14,229 nucleotides of DNA. Origin: Bordetella parapertussis. Lineage in GTDB: Bacteria > Pseudomonadota > Gammaproteobacteria > Burkholderiales > Burkholderiaceae_B. The DNA lies in the NCBI GenBank assembly GCA_945872285.1, contig CAMBZR010000075.1, forward strand, positions 1-14,229, written 5' to 3'. The notes below the pieces were generated by a model. The model ran no database searches and was not told the DNA's origin. It saw only the letters and a list, made by a program, of their open reading frames with translations. Below are positions 1 through 7,576 of this stretch, one piece after another. Within the stretch, counting starts at the first letter, position 1. Each line of letters starts with the position of its first letter. The translations under genes were made by a program, and so were the position numbers.

Positions 1-1
1 T

Positions 2-232
2 AAACACGGGATCGTCTTGGGCAATCTGGTGGGTCTGATCGACTCAGACTATCAAGGCCCTCTGATGGTCTCTGCCTGGAATCGTAGTCAAACTGCATAC
101 ACCTTGCAGCCGCTTGAGCGCCTGGCACAGTTAGTGGTCTTACCCGTCACGCAAGCACAGTTCAACGTCGTAGACGAGTTCGAGCAAAGCTCGCGCGGCA
201 CAGGTGGCTTTGGTAGCACCGGCAAGGCTTAG
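2..232 (+). CDS. dut: dUTP diphosphatase (dUTPase), C-terminal part, 5' truncated by window edge
   Basis: Hydrolyses dUTP to dUMP and pyrophosphate, keeping uracil out of DNA and supplying dUMP for thymidylate synthesis; a cytosolic homotrimer. The reading frame is open from base 2 and ends at TAG 230-232, so about 76 C-terminal residues are visible of a family length near 150. Recognisable trimeric dUTPase motifs are [11 protein letters not shown] (motif III), [10 protein letters not shown] (motif IV) and the glycine-rich C-terminal [10 protein letters not shown] (motif V), which closes over the nucleotide. The TTG at 17 is in frame but falls inside conserved sequence, so it is not the start. 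The gene converges on pqiC; the two stop codons are about 30 bp apart with a long hairpin between and over them. Identification is from recalled family motifs and is secure. Confidence 0.95.
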   Translation, partial: KHGIVLGNLVGLIDSDYQGPLMVSAWNRSQTAYTLQPLERLAQLVVLPVTQAQFNVVDEFEQSSRGTGGFGSTGKA

Positions 233-278
233 CGTACACGCGCACGTTGACGTAGAGACGTTCACGTGCGTGTGCACG
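233..278. terminator. Long hairpin between convergent dut and pqiC
   Basis: Bases 233-247 pair with 264-278 in a 15-position stem: 13 Watson-Crick pairs, one G-T wobble (240/271) and one A/C mismatch (236/275). After one further mismatch (248/263) the stem continues with 249-253 against 258-262, closed by an AGAG tetraloop (254-257). The hairpin starts just after the dut stop and covers the last codons of pqiC. No T-run follows on either strand, so it is not a classical intrinsic terminator. It may instead protect the 3' ends of both messages or take part in factor-assisted termination. Structure read from sequence; role inferred. Confidence 0.45.
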
Positions 279-879
279 ACGCCTCGGAGGGGGCTTTACG
301 AGTGCTCAGTGCCTGCGCAATTTGAGCAGACAAGAGTTGCGTATTTTTTTGTTGACCCAAAACCAAAGCACTGACACCGATCTCGACGTTTTGTTTAAAA
401 CGCGAGAAACAAGTTAAGACTTGCGCGCCCTGCCCAAAGCGCAGACGCCACAAGGCATCGAGCGCGACGTACTGCCCCGGCACCAAGTCAAAGCGTTGTA
501 CGTCAACCTGAATCAACGTCGCCGTTGTCTGGGTCAAGGCCTGAGTAATGTTTTGAAGCGGCGGCATCCCCAGCGCCTGCGTTAACTCAAGGCCCAGAGC
601 GCTTTGAAGGTGCGCAGACAAGGGTGCCGTCCAGCGATCGTCGCTCAAGAGCAGCAAACGACCGTTGGGCTCTCGCGTCACCAGCATCGTACTGTCGACC
701 TCAGAGGGCACAGTCACGGGGCCCAGTACGTACGCCTTCTCAGCGCCTGGAGTGGGTAACGCGCTGAGTGCTGCGCTGGGCGCCCGATCTGCCGCAGGAC
801 TTAAGGTGTAGTGATAGGCCGGTGGGCTTGAACAGCCCCCCAAAAGCACTAGCGCCGAACAAAGCAAGAAGGATTTCAT
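262..879 (-). CDS. pqiC: PqiC-type outer-membrane lipoprotein of the Pqi (MCE) transport system
   Basis: A 205-residue lipoprotein of the ABC-transport auxiliary / PqiC family. In E. coli, PqiC sits in the outer membrane and docks the periplasmic PqiB tube, giving a route for lipids between the membranes. The N-terminus is a lipoprotein signal: a short positive start, the hydrophobic run SFLLCSALVLL, then lipobox LGGC with the lipidated cysteine at residue 16. The mature part contains the family-like stretches LGPVTVPSEVD and TREPNGRLLLLSDDRWTAPL near its start. The ATG overlaps the pqiB stop as ATGA (876-879), indicating translational coupling. It is the last gene of a leftward pqiABC set; its final codons lie in the intergenic hairpin. 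The name follows from family and position after pqiB; function is inferred from the E. coli system. Confidence 0.85.
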   Translation of the reverse strand: MKSFLLCSALVLLGGCSSPPAYHYTLSPAADRAPSAALSALPTPGAEKAYVLGPVTVPSEVDSTMLVTREPNGRLLLLSDDRWTAPLSAHLQSALGLELTQALGMPPLQNITQALTQTTATLIQVDVQRFDLVPGQYVALDALWRLRFGQGAQVLTCFSRFKQNVEIGVSALVLGQQKNTQLLSAQIAQALSTRKAPSEASCTRT

Positions 880-2525
880 TTGGCAGGCGCTCCAAGCGTC
901 TCGCGTGAATAGGGTTTGGACTGGCGCCCCGTGAGTAGCGCGTCGGGTTGTGCCTGCAATGCGTCGGTTAACCCTCGTAACGAACTCAAGCTGCGCCTCA
1001 GATCTTCGAGCATGGCCTCTGCGCTCGCCGTCATCGGACTGCCAGGCGCGATCAGCGTATTGAGATTTTTGACCGCCAGTTCAATTTGAGTGAGCGTCGT
1101 CGCAAGCTTAGGTACAACTGACTTGTCGAGCGTGACACTCAGCAACTTGATCTGCTTAATCATCTCATTGACTTCGTTACCGATCGACTCGAAAGGGATT
1201 TTATCGAGCTTGCCAACAATACTAGCGACCTGCTGCTGCAGTTTATCCAAGTCATCAGAGGCTACGGTAGGCATCTTAAACGGCAACTCAGCCTTGACCG
1301 TCGCAATCTTGGGCGCCTTAGGAAAATCCTCAAGCACGATGTACAGCTGGCCGGTCAGAATATTAGACGTACGTAATTGCGCACGCAGGCCGCGGTTAGT
1401 CATCAGTGCGAGTGAGCTGGCGAGTTGGTCGGCCGAGCGGCGTGACATGTTCATCTCTCGATAGACGGTTCCCAGACGCTCGGGGTACAGCGTGGCGTTC
1501 ACCGAGGTAAAGAAGCGGCTGGTCGTCACATCAAAATCAAGCGCAACACTATTGACCACACCAATGTCGACGCCATTGAAGTCAACCATTGCACCGACCT
1601 TCAGACCGCGGGTGGGCTGATCAAACCGCATATAGATCGGCACCGCAAGTCCCTGCGGTTCGATTTCAGCGGTGCGACGGTTGTCATACAATTTAAAGAC
1701 TCGCCCAACCTCAGCGATATCGCGGGGCTTTCCAAACGACCCAAAAGAGACTCCCCCAGAGATCAAAGAGACAAGCGACTGCGTATTGATTTGCATGCCT
1801 TCGGCCGATAGGGTCACATCGATGCCGCTTTCGTTCCAGAAACGCGTACTGCCATCAACATAACGATCATAGGGTGCGTCGACAAAAACCTCGACCTCGA
1901 CAAACTGTCCGGCAGGTTCAAGCTTGTAGCTTGTCACCATACCCACCTGAAGCCGACGCATATAAACCGGCACCCCAACGCTTAAAGACCCTAAGTCTTC
2001 ACTGCGTAAAGTAAAGCGCGAACCCGGCCGATCGCTTGTGATGGGCGGTGGATCTTCGAGGCCAACAAACTGCTTTTTTGTCGCCTTACCGAGTTCACCA
2101 TGCTTGGTGTCAGTCTCAATGTATGCCCCAGACATCAGCGTCGACAACCCCGAGACGCCACTAAAGCCGATCCGCGGCTTCACCACCCAAAACTGAGTCG
2201 ACTCATTGGCCATACCCGCCGAATCTTTATTGAGTTCGGCCTCGACCACGACTTGTTCGCGCGACTCAGTCAGACGAATATCTTTAACCACACCAATCAC
2301 AACGTCGCGATAACGCAACTGCGTTTTACCCACTTCAAGGCCCGTCGCAGACAAAAACGTAATGAAGACGCGTGGCCCTTGCTTAGACCAGCTGTGATAG
2401 ACGATCGAAAGCCCGATCAAGGCCGCCACAATCGGGATCAACCAAACCCAACCCTGGTTACGCTTGGGGCGTTGGCTGACGCGCGGCAAACGCGCGGTCT
2501 GATCTTGAGTCGACTGCTCCGGCAT
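876..2525 (-). CDS. pqiB: PqiB, three-domain MCE protein (intermembrane lipid transport tube)
   Basis: A 549-residue MCE-family protein, close to E. coli PqiB (546). It is anchored in the inner membrane and, in E. coli, forms a hexameric tube crossing the periplasm for lipid traffic. An N-terminal membrane helix at about residues 26-46 (WVWLIPIVAALIGLSIVY) follows a basic cytosolic segment. Three MCE domains follow at about 51-140, 168-258 and 293-398, each with the family pattern of a G-[LV]-x-VG segment leading into an IGVV or VGMV turn. From about 424 to 520 the chain is predominantly helical and heptad-like, matching the coiled needle of PqiB. A good ribosome site AGGAG (CTCCT at 2532-2536 on the plus strand) lies 6 nt before the ATG. 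It starts 27 bp after pqiA and overlaps pqiC by 4 bp. Confidence 0.93.
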   Translation of the reverse strand: MPEQSTQDQTARLPRVSQRPKRNQGWVWLIPIVAALIGLSIVYHSWSKQGPRVFITFLSATGLEVGKTQLRYRDVVIGVVKDIRLTESREQVVVEAELNKDSAGMANESTQFWVVKPRIGFSGVSGLSTLMSGAYIETDTKHGELGKATKKQFVGLEDPPPITSDRPGSRFTLRSEDLGSLSVGVPVYMRRLQVGMVTSYKLEPAGQFVEVEVFVDAPYDRYVDGSTRFWNESGIDVTLSAEGMQINTQSLVSLISGGVSFGSFGKPRDIAEVGRVFKLYDNRRTAEIEPQGLAVPIYMRFDQPTRGLKVGAMVDFNGVDIGVVNSVALDFDVTTSRFFTSVNATLYPERLGTVYREMNMSRRSADQLASSLALMTNRGLRAQLRTSNILTGQLYIVLEDFPKAPKIATVKAELPFKMPTVASDDLDKLQQQVASIVGKLDKIPFESIGNEVNEMIKQIKLLSVTLDKSVVPKLATTLTQIELAVKNLNTLIAPGSPMTASAEAMLEDLRRSLSSLRGLTDALQAQPDALLTGRQSKPYSRETLGAPAK

Positions 2526-2552
2526 GCCGGACTCCTAAAGAAAGGGCTTACG

Positions 2553-3743
2553 TTAAGCAACAGGCGCTATTTTGGCAGACTCTGGATAAAGATGCCTGCG
2601 ATGGCCAGCTCGCCTCCACGCCAAGCGAGGATCAAAGCCCAAGGCCGCCAGCATGGTCAAAATCACAACTCCAGCAAACGCGACGGCTCCGGCGCCTGGG
2701 TCAATCGTCAACAAGGCACCGAAGCGCCCGAGTGCAGAGAGCAAAATCACAACAAACACGTCAAGCATCGACCATTGCCCAATAAATTCGACCACTTCAT
2801 ATAGATGCGTGCGCGTTCTCAGGGCGTGCGTCGCGCGTTGCTGGGCAAGGTAAACCAAGACAGCCAAACAGACCAGCTTGAACAAGGGCACGACCACACT
2901 AGCAATAAACACAACCGCGGCGATACTGTAAGACCCCATTGCCACGAGTTCGATCACGCCCCCCATGATCGTGTGAGCGGAGTTGCCCGCGATGGAGTTA
3001 ATTTGCATAATGGGCAATAAATTAGCCGGAATATAGAGAATGGAGGCTGCAAGAATCAGAGCCCACGTCCGGTTAAACAGCACGGGCGATGGCGCCTTGG
3101 GCAAGGGTTCGTGTACAACAGGCAAGCCTAGGTCGTGCGCCAGGCAAAGTATTTTATGTGCAGACAAACGCGTCAGAGCCGTGATAAAAATCGCAGACAC
3201 TGCGGTCGCAAACAGACCCACGCCCGGCACCAAAGAGGCCAGACCCACTAATTTCACCACCGACACCAAAATACCCATTAAAAATACGGGCACCATGCAC
3301 CACGGCTTTAGCAGATCAATCAGTGCGGTCAGTCTGTCAAAGAACCGAGGCAGGCGCCCAAGCGACAGCGCGAAGAACACCCACAATAGAAGCAGTAATT
3401 GCACCGCCGGCAAAAAAAATCCCGCGGCAAAGGCAACGACGGCTACCTCGGGGTAGCCGGACTCCCAAGTGATCACGATGGCATCAAAAAAAGAAGCGGT
3501 TTGCCCTTTGCCAGAAATCAGCAGCGTGGCGACAGGATACGCATTGGCCAGCGTGAAGATCACCAGCGTCGCCAAGATAACGGCTAACCAGGCACGAGGA
3601 GTGAAAACCGAGTAGGATTCGAGCACGTGATCGCAGCGCTCACATTGCGCCCATTCGCCTGGCGCCAGAACCGGGCGCTGGTAGCCTGTCCCGCAATGGT
3701 GACAGGTCAGCAAAAAGCTCGCTGACGGCGCAGACGCGTTCAT
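2553..3743 (-). CDS. pqiA: PqiA-family inner-membrane protein of the Pqi system
   Basis: A 396-residue polytopic membrane protein of the paraquat-inducible protein A family, the inner-membrane partner of PqiB. The N-terminal cytosolic zinc-ribbon-like knot has four cysteines, C14-x2-C17 and C34-x2-C37. The protein is an internal repeat of two four-helix halves: helices near 51-75, 98-128, 147-171 and 175-191, then 226-246, 271-300, 318-342 and 348-370. The second half carries family signatures YIPANLLPIM, YEVVEFIGQWSMLDVF and FDPRLAW. E. coli PqiA has a second cysteine cluster ahead of its second half; here residues 192-224 hold only one cysteine (C200), so that cluster is lost. It lies 30 bp after clpA and 27 bp before pqiB. 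In E. coli the operon responds to SoxS; no such site is recognised here. Confidence 0.92.
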   Translation of the reverse strand: MNASAPSASFLLTCHHCGTGYQRPVLAPGEWAQCERCDHVLESYSVFTPRAWLAVILATLVIFTLANAYPVATLLISGKGQTASFFDAIVITWESGYPEVAVVAFAAGFFLPAVQLLLLLWVFFALSLGRLPRFFDRLTALIDLLKPWCMVPVFLMGILVSVVKLVGLASLVPGVGLFATAVSAIFITALTRLSAHKILCLAHDLGLPVVHEPLPKAPSPVLFNRTWALILAASILYIPANLLPIMQINSIAGNSAHTIMGGVIELVAMGSYSIAAVVFIASVVVPLFKLVCLAVLVYLAQQRATHALRTRTHLYEVVEFIGQWSMLDVFVVILLSALGRFGALLTIDPGAGAVAFAGVVILTMLAALGFDPRLAWRRAGHRRHLYPESAKIAPVA

Positions 3744-3773
3744 TGATGCTGAGTCCCGGACCGACCGCTCAGG

Positions 3774-6089
3774 TTAATGAAGGAGTTCAGCTTCTTGATC
3801 GGATCCCGAAACCGACTTTTGCGACTTGTCTGGGCGCGGACCAAAGGTCAATAGCACCTTGCCCTCGGCGTCTATATCCACAATGACCGACCCACCGTCT
3901 GTGAGTTTGCCAAACAACAGCTCGTCGGCCAACGCGCGGCGAATCGTATCCTGGATCAAGCGCTGCATGGGGCGCGCGCCCATCAAGGGGTCAAAGCCAT
4001 TTTTACCCAAGTGCGCACGAAGCGCATCGGTAAAGCTGGCCTCGACGCGTTTGTCGTGCAGCTGATCTTCGAGTTGCATCAAAAACTTGTCGACTACACG
4101 CAAAATCACAGCCTGGTCAAGCTGAGCAAACGGCACGATCGCATCCAGTCGATTCCGAAACTCGGGCGAAAACAAGCGTTTGATGTCGCCCATTTCGTCA
4201 CCACTGGCGCGTGTATTCGAGAACCCGATATTGGGTTTATTCAACGCCTCGGCGCCCGCATTGGTGGTCATCACCAAGATCACATTGCGAAAATCCGCTT
4301 TGCGACCGTTGTTATCCGTCAGCGTGCCATGATCCATGACTTGCAAAAGAATATTAAAGACATCCGGATGCGCTTTTTCGATCTCGTCGAGCAACAGCAC
4401 GCAATGCGGCTGTTTAGTGATTGCCTCGGTCAGCAAACCGCCTTGGTCAAACCCCACATAACCCGGAGGCGCACCAATCAAACGCGAAACTGTATGGCGC
4501 TCCATGTACTCTGACATATCAAAACGCAGCAATTCGATGCCTAGCGTAAACGCCAGTTGCCGGGCGACTTCAGTCTTACCCACGCCCGTCGGGCCTGAAA
4601 ACAAAAAGGCACCGATGGGCTTTTCAGGGCGTCCCAGACCCGAGCGCGCCATCTTGATCGCAGAAGACAGCACTTCGATCGCACCATCTTGCCCATACAC
4701 CACCGTTTTCAAATCGCGGTCGAGTGTCGCAAGCTTGCTGCGGTCATCGTTCGAAACCGACTGTGGCGGGATGCGTGCAATCTTAGAGACGATCATCTCG
4801 ATTTCAGTTTTGCCGATCACCTTCTTTTGCTTTGAGCGTGGCAACAAGCGCTGTGCGGCGCCCGCTTCATCAATCACGTCAATGGCCTTGTCAGGCAAAT
4901 GGCGATCGTTGATATGACGCGCCGACAGTTCGGCCGCTGCAGTCAAAGCCGCGGACGAATACTTCACACCATGGTGTTCTTCAAAGCGGCCTTTCAGGCC
5001 GCGCAAAATCTGAATCGTCTGAGCCACGCTAGGCTCTGGCACATCCACTTTTTGAAACCGCCTGGAAAGCGCAGCATCTTTTTCAAACACCCCGCGAAAC
5101 TCTGTATAAGTCGTCGCGCCGATACAGCGTAACTGCCCCGAAGATAAGGCTGGCTTGAGCAAATTCGAGGCGTCTAGCGTGCCGCCCGAAGCAGAGCCCG
5201 CGCCGATAAGTGTATGGATTTCGTCAATAAATAAAATTGCCTGCGGATTATTGCGCAACTGTTTAAGAACGCCTTTTAAGCGTTGCTCAAAGTCGCCGCG
5301 GTATTTGGTGCCCGCGAGCAAAGCGCCCATGTCAAGCGAGAACACTTGCGCGTCTTGCAAGATCTCGGGAACCTCATTGCGAGTAATTCGGTAAGCCAGA
5401 CCTTCGGCAATGGCAGTTTTGCCCACGCCCGCCTCGCCCACTAAGAGCGGATTGTTTTTGCGGCGACGACACAGGGTTTGAATCACGCGCTCAACCTCGT
5501 ACTCACGTCCAATCAGTGGGTCGATACGCCCCGCTTTTGCAAGCGCATTCAAATCCTGCGCATACAGGTCGAGCGGCGACTGGCGTGCTTCGCCACCCTG
5601 CTCATCACCGTTGCCAGAGGCCTCTTTTGACGCGGGCGCCTCTGCTGGTGTGGCCTTGCTAATGCCGTGCGATAAGAAGTTCACGACATCTAAACGGGAG
5701 ATACCCTGCTGCTGCAGGTAATACACCGCATGCGATTCTTTTTCGCCAAAGATCGCGACCAACACGTTCGCACCAGTCACCGGCTTTTTAGACGAGCCGC
5801 CCGCCGACACATGCATGATCGCGCGCTGAATCACCCGTTGGAAACCCAAGGTCGGCTGTGTGTCGACTTCGGTGCCCGCTGGAATCACAGGCGTATTGTC
5901 AGTCACAAACTTACGCAAATGACTGCGTAGCTCGTCTAGATTCGCGACACAGGCTTTTAAAACTTCGATCGCAGCCGCATTGTCAAGCAGCGATAGCAGC
6001 AAGTGTTCGACCGTAATAAATTCGTGGCGAGCTGAACGTGCCTCGACAAACGCCATATGTAGGCTTACTTCAAGCTCTTGCGAAATCAC
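3774..6089 (-). CDS. clpA: ClpA, ATP-dependent unfoldase subunit of the ClpAP protease
   Basis: A 771-residue AAA+ unfoldase (E. coli 758) that unfolds substrates and threads them into ClpP; with ClpS it degrades N-degron proteins. In order: a Clp N-domain (about 1-140, the ClpS docking site), an acidic/Gly-rich linker, AAA1 with Walker A GEAGVGKT (218-225) and Walker B ILFIDE (285-290), then AAA2 with Walker A GPTGVGKT (499-506) and Walker B VLLLDE (564-569). The ClpP-docking loop reads IGF (621-623), where E. coli ClpA has IGL. I place the start at GTG 6087-6089: GGAGG lies 4 nt upstream (CCTCC at 6094-6098) and the product begins MISQELEVSL like E. coli MLNQELELSL. An in-frame ATG six codons earlier (6105-6107) would put this ribosome site inside the coding region. 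clpS is 126 bp upstream, pqiA 30 bp downstream. Confidence 0.97.
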   Translation of the reverse strand: MISQELEVSLHMAFVEARSARHEFITVEHLLLSLLDNAAAIEVLKACVANLDELRSHLRKFVTDNTPVIPAGTEVDTQPTLGFQRVIQRAIMHVSAGGSSKKPVTGANVLVAIFGEKESHAVYYLQQQGISRLDVVNFLSHGISKATPAEAPASKEASGNGDEQGGEARQSPLDLYAQDLNALAKAGRIDPLIGREYEVERVIQTLCRRRKNNPLLVGEAGVGKTAIAEGLAYRITRNEVPEILQDAQVFSLDMGALLAGTKYRGDFEQRLKGVLKQLRNNPQAILFIDEIHTLIGAGSASGGTLDASNLLKPALSSGQLRCIGATTYTEFRGVFEKDAALSRRFQKVDVPEPSVAQTIQILRGLKGRFEEHHGVKYSSAALTAAAELSARHINDRHLPDKAIDVIDEAGAAQRLLPRSKQKKVIGKTEIEMIVSKIARIPPQSVSNDDRSKLATLDRDLKTVVYGQDGAIEVLSSAIKMARSGLGRPEKPIGAFLFSGPTGVGKTEVARQLAFTLGIELLRFDMSEYMERHTVSRLIGAPPGYVGFDQGGLLTEAITKQPHCVLLLDEIEKAHPDVFNILLQVMDHGTLTDNNGRKADFRNVILVMTTNAGAEALNKPNIGFSNTRASGDEMGDIKRLFSPEFRNRLDAIVPFAQLDQAVILRVVDKFLMQLEDQLHDKRVEASFTDALRAHLGKNGFDPLMGARPMQRLIQDTIRRALADELLFGKLTDGGSVIVDIDAEGKVLLTFGPRPDKSQKSVSGSDQEAELLH

Positions 6090-6215
6090 AATTCCTCCGT
6101 CCTTCATCAGTCATTAACGCCGTTGACTCATATTCTATGCTTTCCGCGGCGCAATCGTTACAACTAGTAAAAAAGCTTTTCAAAATGTATTTCTTTTGGC
6201 TTCTTTTTGCGTGTT

Positions 6216-6539
6216 TCAGGCATCATCTGCGGGCTCTAACACGCACTGCAAAGGGTGCTGACGGGCGCGCGCATATTGGGCCACCTGCGCCACCCTGCTT
6301 GAGGCAATGTCAAAAGGATAGACTCCGCAGACGCCTTTGCCTTCGTGGTGAACTTGCAACATGACGCGAAACGCATCTTCGGAGTTTTTACCAAAAAACT
6401 TCTCGAGGATGTGAACGACGAATTCCATAGGGGTGTAGTCGTCATTAAGCAAAATTACCTTGAACATCGGTGGAGGTGCGGTCTTTGCGGTGAGCTTTTC
6501 GACCACAAGGTCCGGGGGAAGCGAGGTGCGGGTAGACAT
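6216..6539 (-). CDS. clpS: ClpS, N-degron adaptor for ClpAP
   Basis: A 107-residue cytosolic adaptor (E. coli 106) that binds proteins with destabilising N-terminal residues (Leu, Phe, Trp, Tyr) and delivers them to the ClpA N-domain. After a flexible N-terminal tail of about 24 residues comes the conserved core. Residues equivalent to the E. coli N-degron pocket are all present: N32, D33, D34, T36, M38, V41, M60, V63, H64 and L97. The motif [15 protein letters not shown] is near-invariant in the family. No strong Shine-Dalgarno is visible before the ATG at 6537-6539, which may mean weak initiation. It is the first gene of a leftward unit with clpA, and diverges from the cold-shock gene across 235 bp. 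Confidence 0.97.
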   Translation of the reverse strand: MSTRTSLPPDLVVEKLTAKTAPPPMFKVILLNDDYTPMEFVVHILEKFFGKNSEDAFRVMLQVHHEGKGVCGVYPFDIASSRVAQVAQYARARQHPLQCVLEPADDA

Positions 6540-6649
6540 AATCGGGTGGCAACATCCAGGCTAAAACGTTCATTTTTGTGACATATTCGGCACTTTCGTA
6601 TCCTGTATTACCCTTGGTTTGGGCTTTGTGACTTGACGTCTGACGCAAA

Positions 6650-6774
6650 TCTGCTCAATATCTTGCAATACTCAAGAATCTTTGGGTAAAGAAACGCCGA
6701 AAGCATCTTGATAATAAAACAAAAAATCAGTGCGCTTTCGTTTAGTTCATATATTGCTTAAAGAGGCAGGCGCA
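6650..6774 (+). promoter_or_regulatory. Probable promoter and leader of the cold-shock gene (weak support)
   Basis: The divergent clpS-csp gap is 235 bp (6540-6774) and its csp-proximal half is A-rich. The best minus-10-like hexamer is GATAAT at 6710-6715 (5 of 6 to TATAAT), but no convincing minus-35 element is found 16-18 bp upstream. If used, it would give a transcript leader of roughly 50 nt. I also found no convincing promoter for clpS in the other half of the gap. Treat this entry as location only. Confidence 0.2.
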
Positions 6775-7008
6775 ATGTCAGACTCAGCTACAAGTAACGG
6801 TCCTAAAGTGACCGGCACCGTGAAATGGTTTAACGACGCTAAAGGCTTTGGCTTCGTGACCCCCGACGATGGTGGAGAAGATCTTTTTGCTCACTTCTCG
6901 GCCATCGAAATGAACGGCTTTAAAACCTTGAAAGAAGGCCAGAAAGTGGCTTTTGAAGTCACTCAGGGTCCTAAAGGCAAACAAGCAACAAATATAACCG
7001 CGGCTTAA
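6775..7008 (+). CDS. CspA-family cold-shock protein
   Basis: A 77-residue single cold-shock-domain protein that binds single-stranded RNA or DNA and typically melts mRNA secondary structure. The RNP1 motif KGFGFV is at 23-28, within [12 protein letters not shown], and the RNP2-like motif LFAHF is at 37-41, followed by [17 protein letters not shown]. The usual family length is 66-70; about ten extra polar residues ([10 protein letters not shown]) precede the domain. The ATG at 6775 is chosen because a purine-rich AGAGG lies just upstream; the in-frame ATG at 6730 would add an unrelated hydrophobic stretch. Which Csp paralogue this is, and whether it is cold-inducible, cannot be told from sequence. 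A DUF192 gene follows 34 bp later with a hairpin between them. Confidence 0.93.
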   Translation: MSDSATSNGPKVTGTVKWFNDAKGFGFVTPDDGGEDLFAHFSAIEMNGFKTLKEGQKVAFEVTQGPKGKQATNITAA

Positions 7009-7038
7009 ACTATCGGGGTGAATAACCCCTTGGATAGT
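7009..7038 (+). other. Stem-loop between csp and the DUF192 gene
   Basis: ACTATC (7009-7014) pairs with GATAGT (7033-7038) and GGGGT (7015-7019) pairs with ACCCC (7025-7029). There is a five-base loop GAATA and a three-base bulge TTG (7030-7032), giving eleven perfect pairs. No T-run follows, so intrinsic termination is unlikely. The 3' arm contains the only Shine-Dalgarno-like bases (GGA, 7032-7034) of the DUF192 gene starting at 7043. The fold could therefore hide that ribosome site or mark the 3' end of a short csp message. Structure is seen; role is inferred. Confidence 0.5.
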
Positions 7039-7042
7039 AAAG

Positions 7043-7522
7043 ATGCGAAATGTGCTCATGCTTGAAAAGCAGCGCAGTCTTAGGGCTGCGCTATTGCTTT
7101 GTGGTGCGTGCCTCGTGGGCTACACCGCGCAGTCGGTTGGCCAAACCGCGCAAGCCTCTGGCCCATTGGCGATCAAACAACTCGCGGCCGGTATGCATCT
7201 GATTCAGGCCGAAGTCGCCGCCACTGAGGCCAGTCGCTCACGCGGTTTGATGTTTCGTAAAGAGCTTGCTGCGAATCACGGCATGTTGTTTGTCCTTGAG
7301 CAACCGAACGTGCAGTGCTTCTGGATGCGCAACACCTTTCTGGCGCTCTCGATCGCTTTTGTCTTGGATGATGGCACCATCACCAATATTGCCGATATGG
7401 CGCCCCTGACTGAAAACTCGCACTGCTCGACCGTGCCAGTGCGCTACGCGCTTGAAATGGAGCAAGGTTGGTTTGCCAAACGTGGTGTGAGCGCAGGCAA
7501 AAAGGTCACCGGCCTTCAATAA
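7043..7522 (+). CDS. Secreted DUF192 (COG1430) family protein
   Basis: A 159-residue protein of the DUF192 family, whose biochemical role is not established. An N-terminal export signal is visible: basic residues up to about 14, hydrophobic core ALLLCGACLVGYTA, then a likely signal peptidase I site near AQA-SG at about residues 38-39. Neither C20 nor C23 sits in a lipobox. The family core runs from about 50 to 155, with SRGLMFRKEL, HGMLFVL, the hallmark CFWMRNTFLALSIAFV and a C-terminal ALEMEQGWFAKRGVSAG. A periplasmic location is inferred. It follows the cold-shock gene by 34 bp, possibly on one transcript, and converges on the thiolase gene. Confidence 0.9.
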   Translation: MRNVLMLEKQRSLRAALLLCGACLVGYTAQSVGQTAQASGPLAIKQLAAGMHLIQAEVAATEASRSRGLMFRKELAANHGMLFVLEQPNVQCFWMRNTFLALSIAFVLDDGTITNIADMAPLTENSHCSTVPVRYALEMEQGWFAKRGVSAGKKVTGLQ

Positions 7523-7528
7523 CGCGCT

Positions 7529-7561
7529 CTGGGCCAGCGCAAACCTTTGTGGCGCGCCCAG
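7529..7561. terminator. Imperfect hairpin between convergent DUF192 and thiolase genes
   Basis: CTGGGC (7529-7534) pairs with GCCCAG (7556-7561) and GCGC (7537-7540) pairs with GCGC (7552-7555). There is a two-base CA bulge and an 11-base loop. It lies in the 54-bp convergent gap and is G+C-rich, but lacks a T-tract on either side. It could act as a weak or factor-dependent terminator for one or both genes. Confidence 0.35.
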
Positions 7562-7576
7562 CCGCACACTCAAAGA

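Noticed and set aside
2100..2804. 234-codon plus-strand open frame opposite pqiB and pqiA
   Set aside because: Spans two well-supported genes on the other strand; the product is basic and low in hydrophobic residues, typical of an antisense shadow.
4011..4917. Long plus-strand open frames opposite clpA
   Set aside because: They mirror the conserved ClpA frame on the other strand; the translations show no family features and are shadows of codon bias.
6165..6215. A/T-rich palindrome (AAAAGCTTTT) in the clpS-clpA gap as a terminator
   Set aside because: The palindrome has no G+C-rich stem and no loop, so it should not terminate transcription; the gap more likely holds a clpA promoter I cannot pin down.
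6730..6774. In-frame upstream ATG extending the cold-shock protein by 15 residues
   Set aside because: The extension is hydrophobic and unlike any Csp N-terminus; the ATG at 6775 has AGAGG just upstream.
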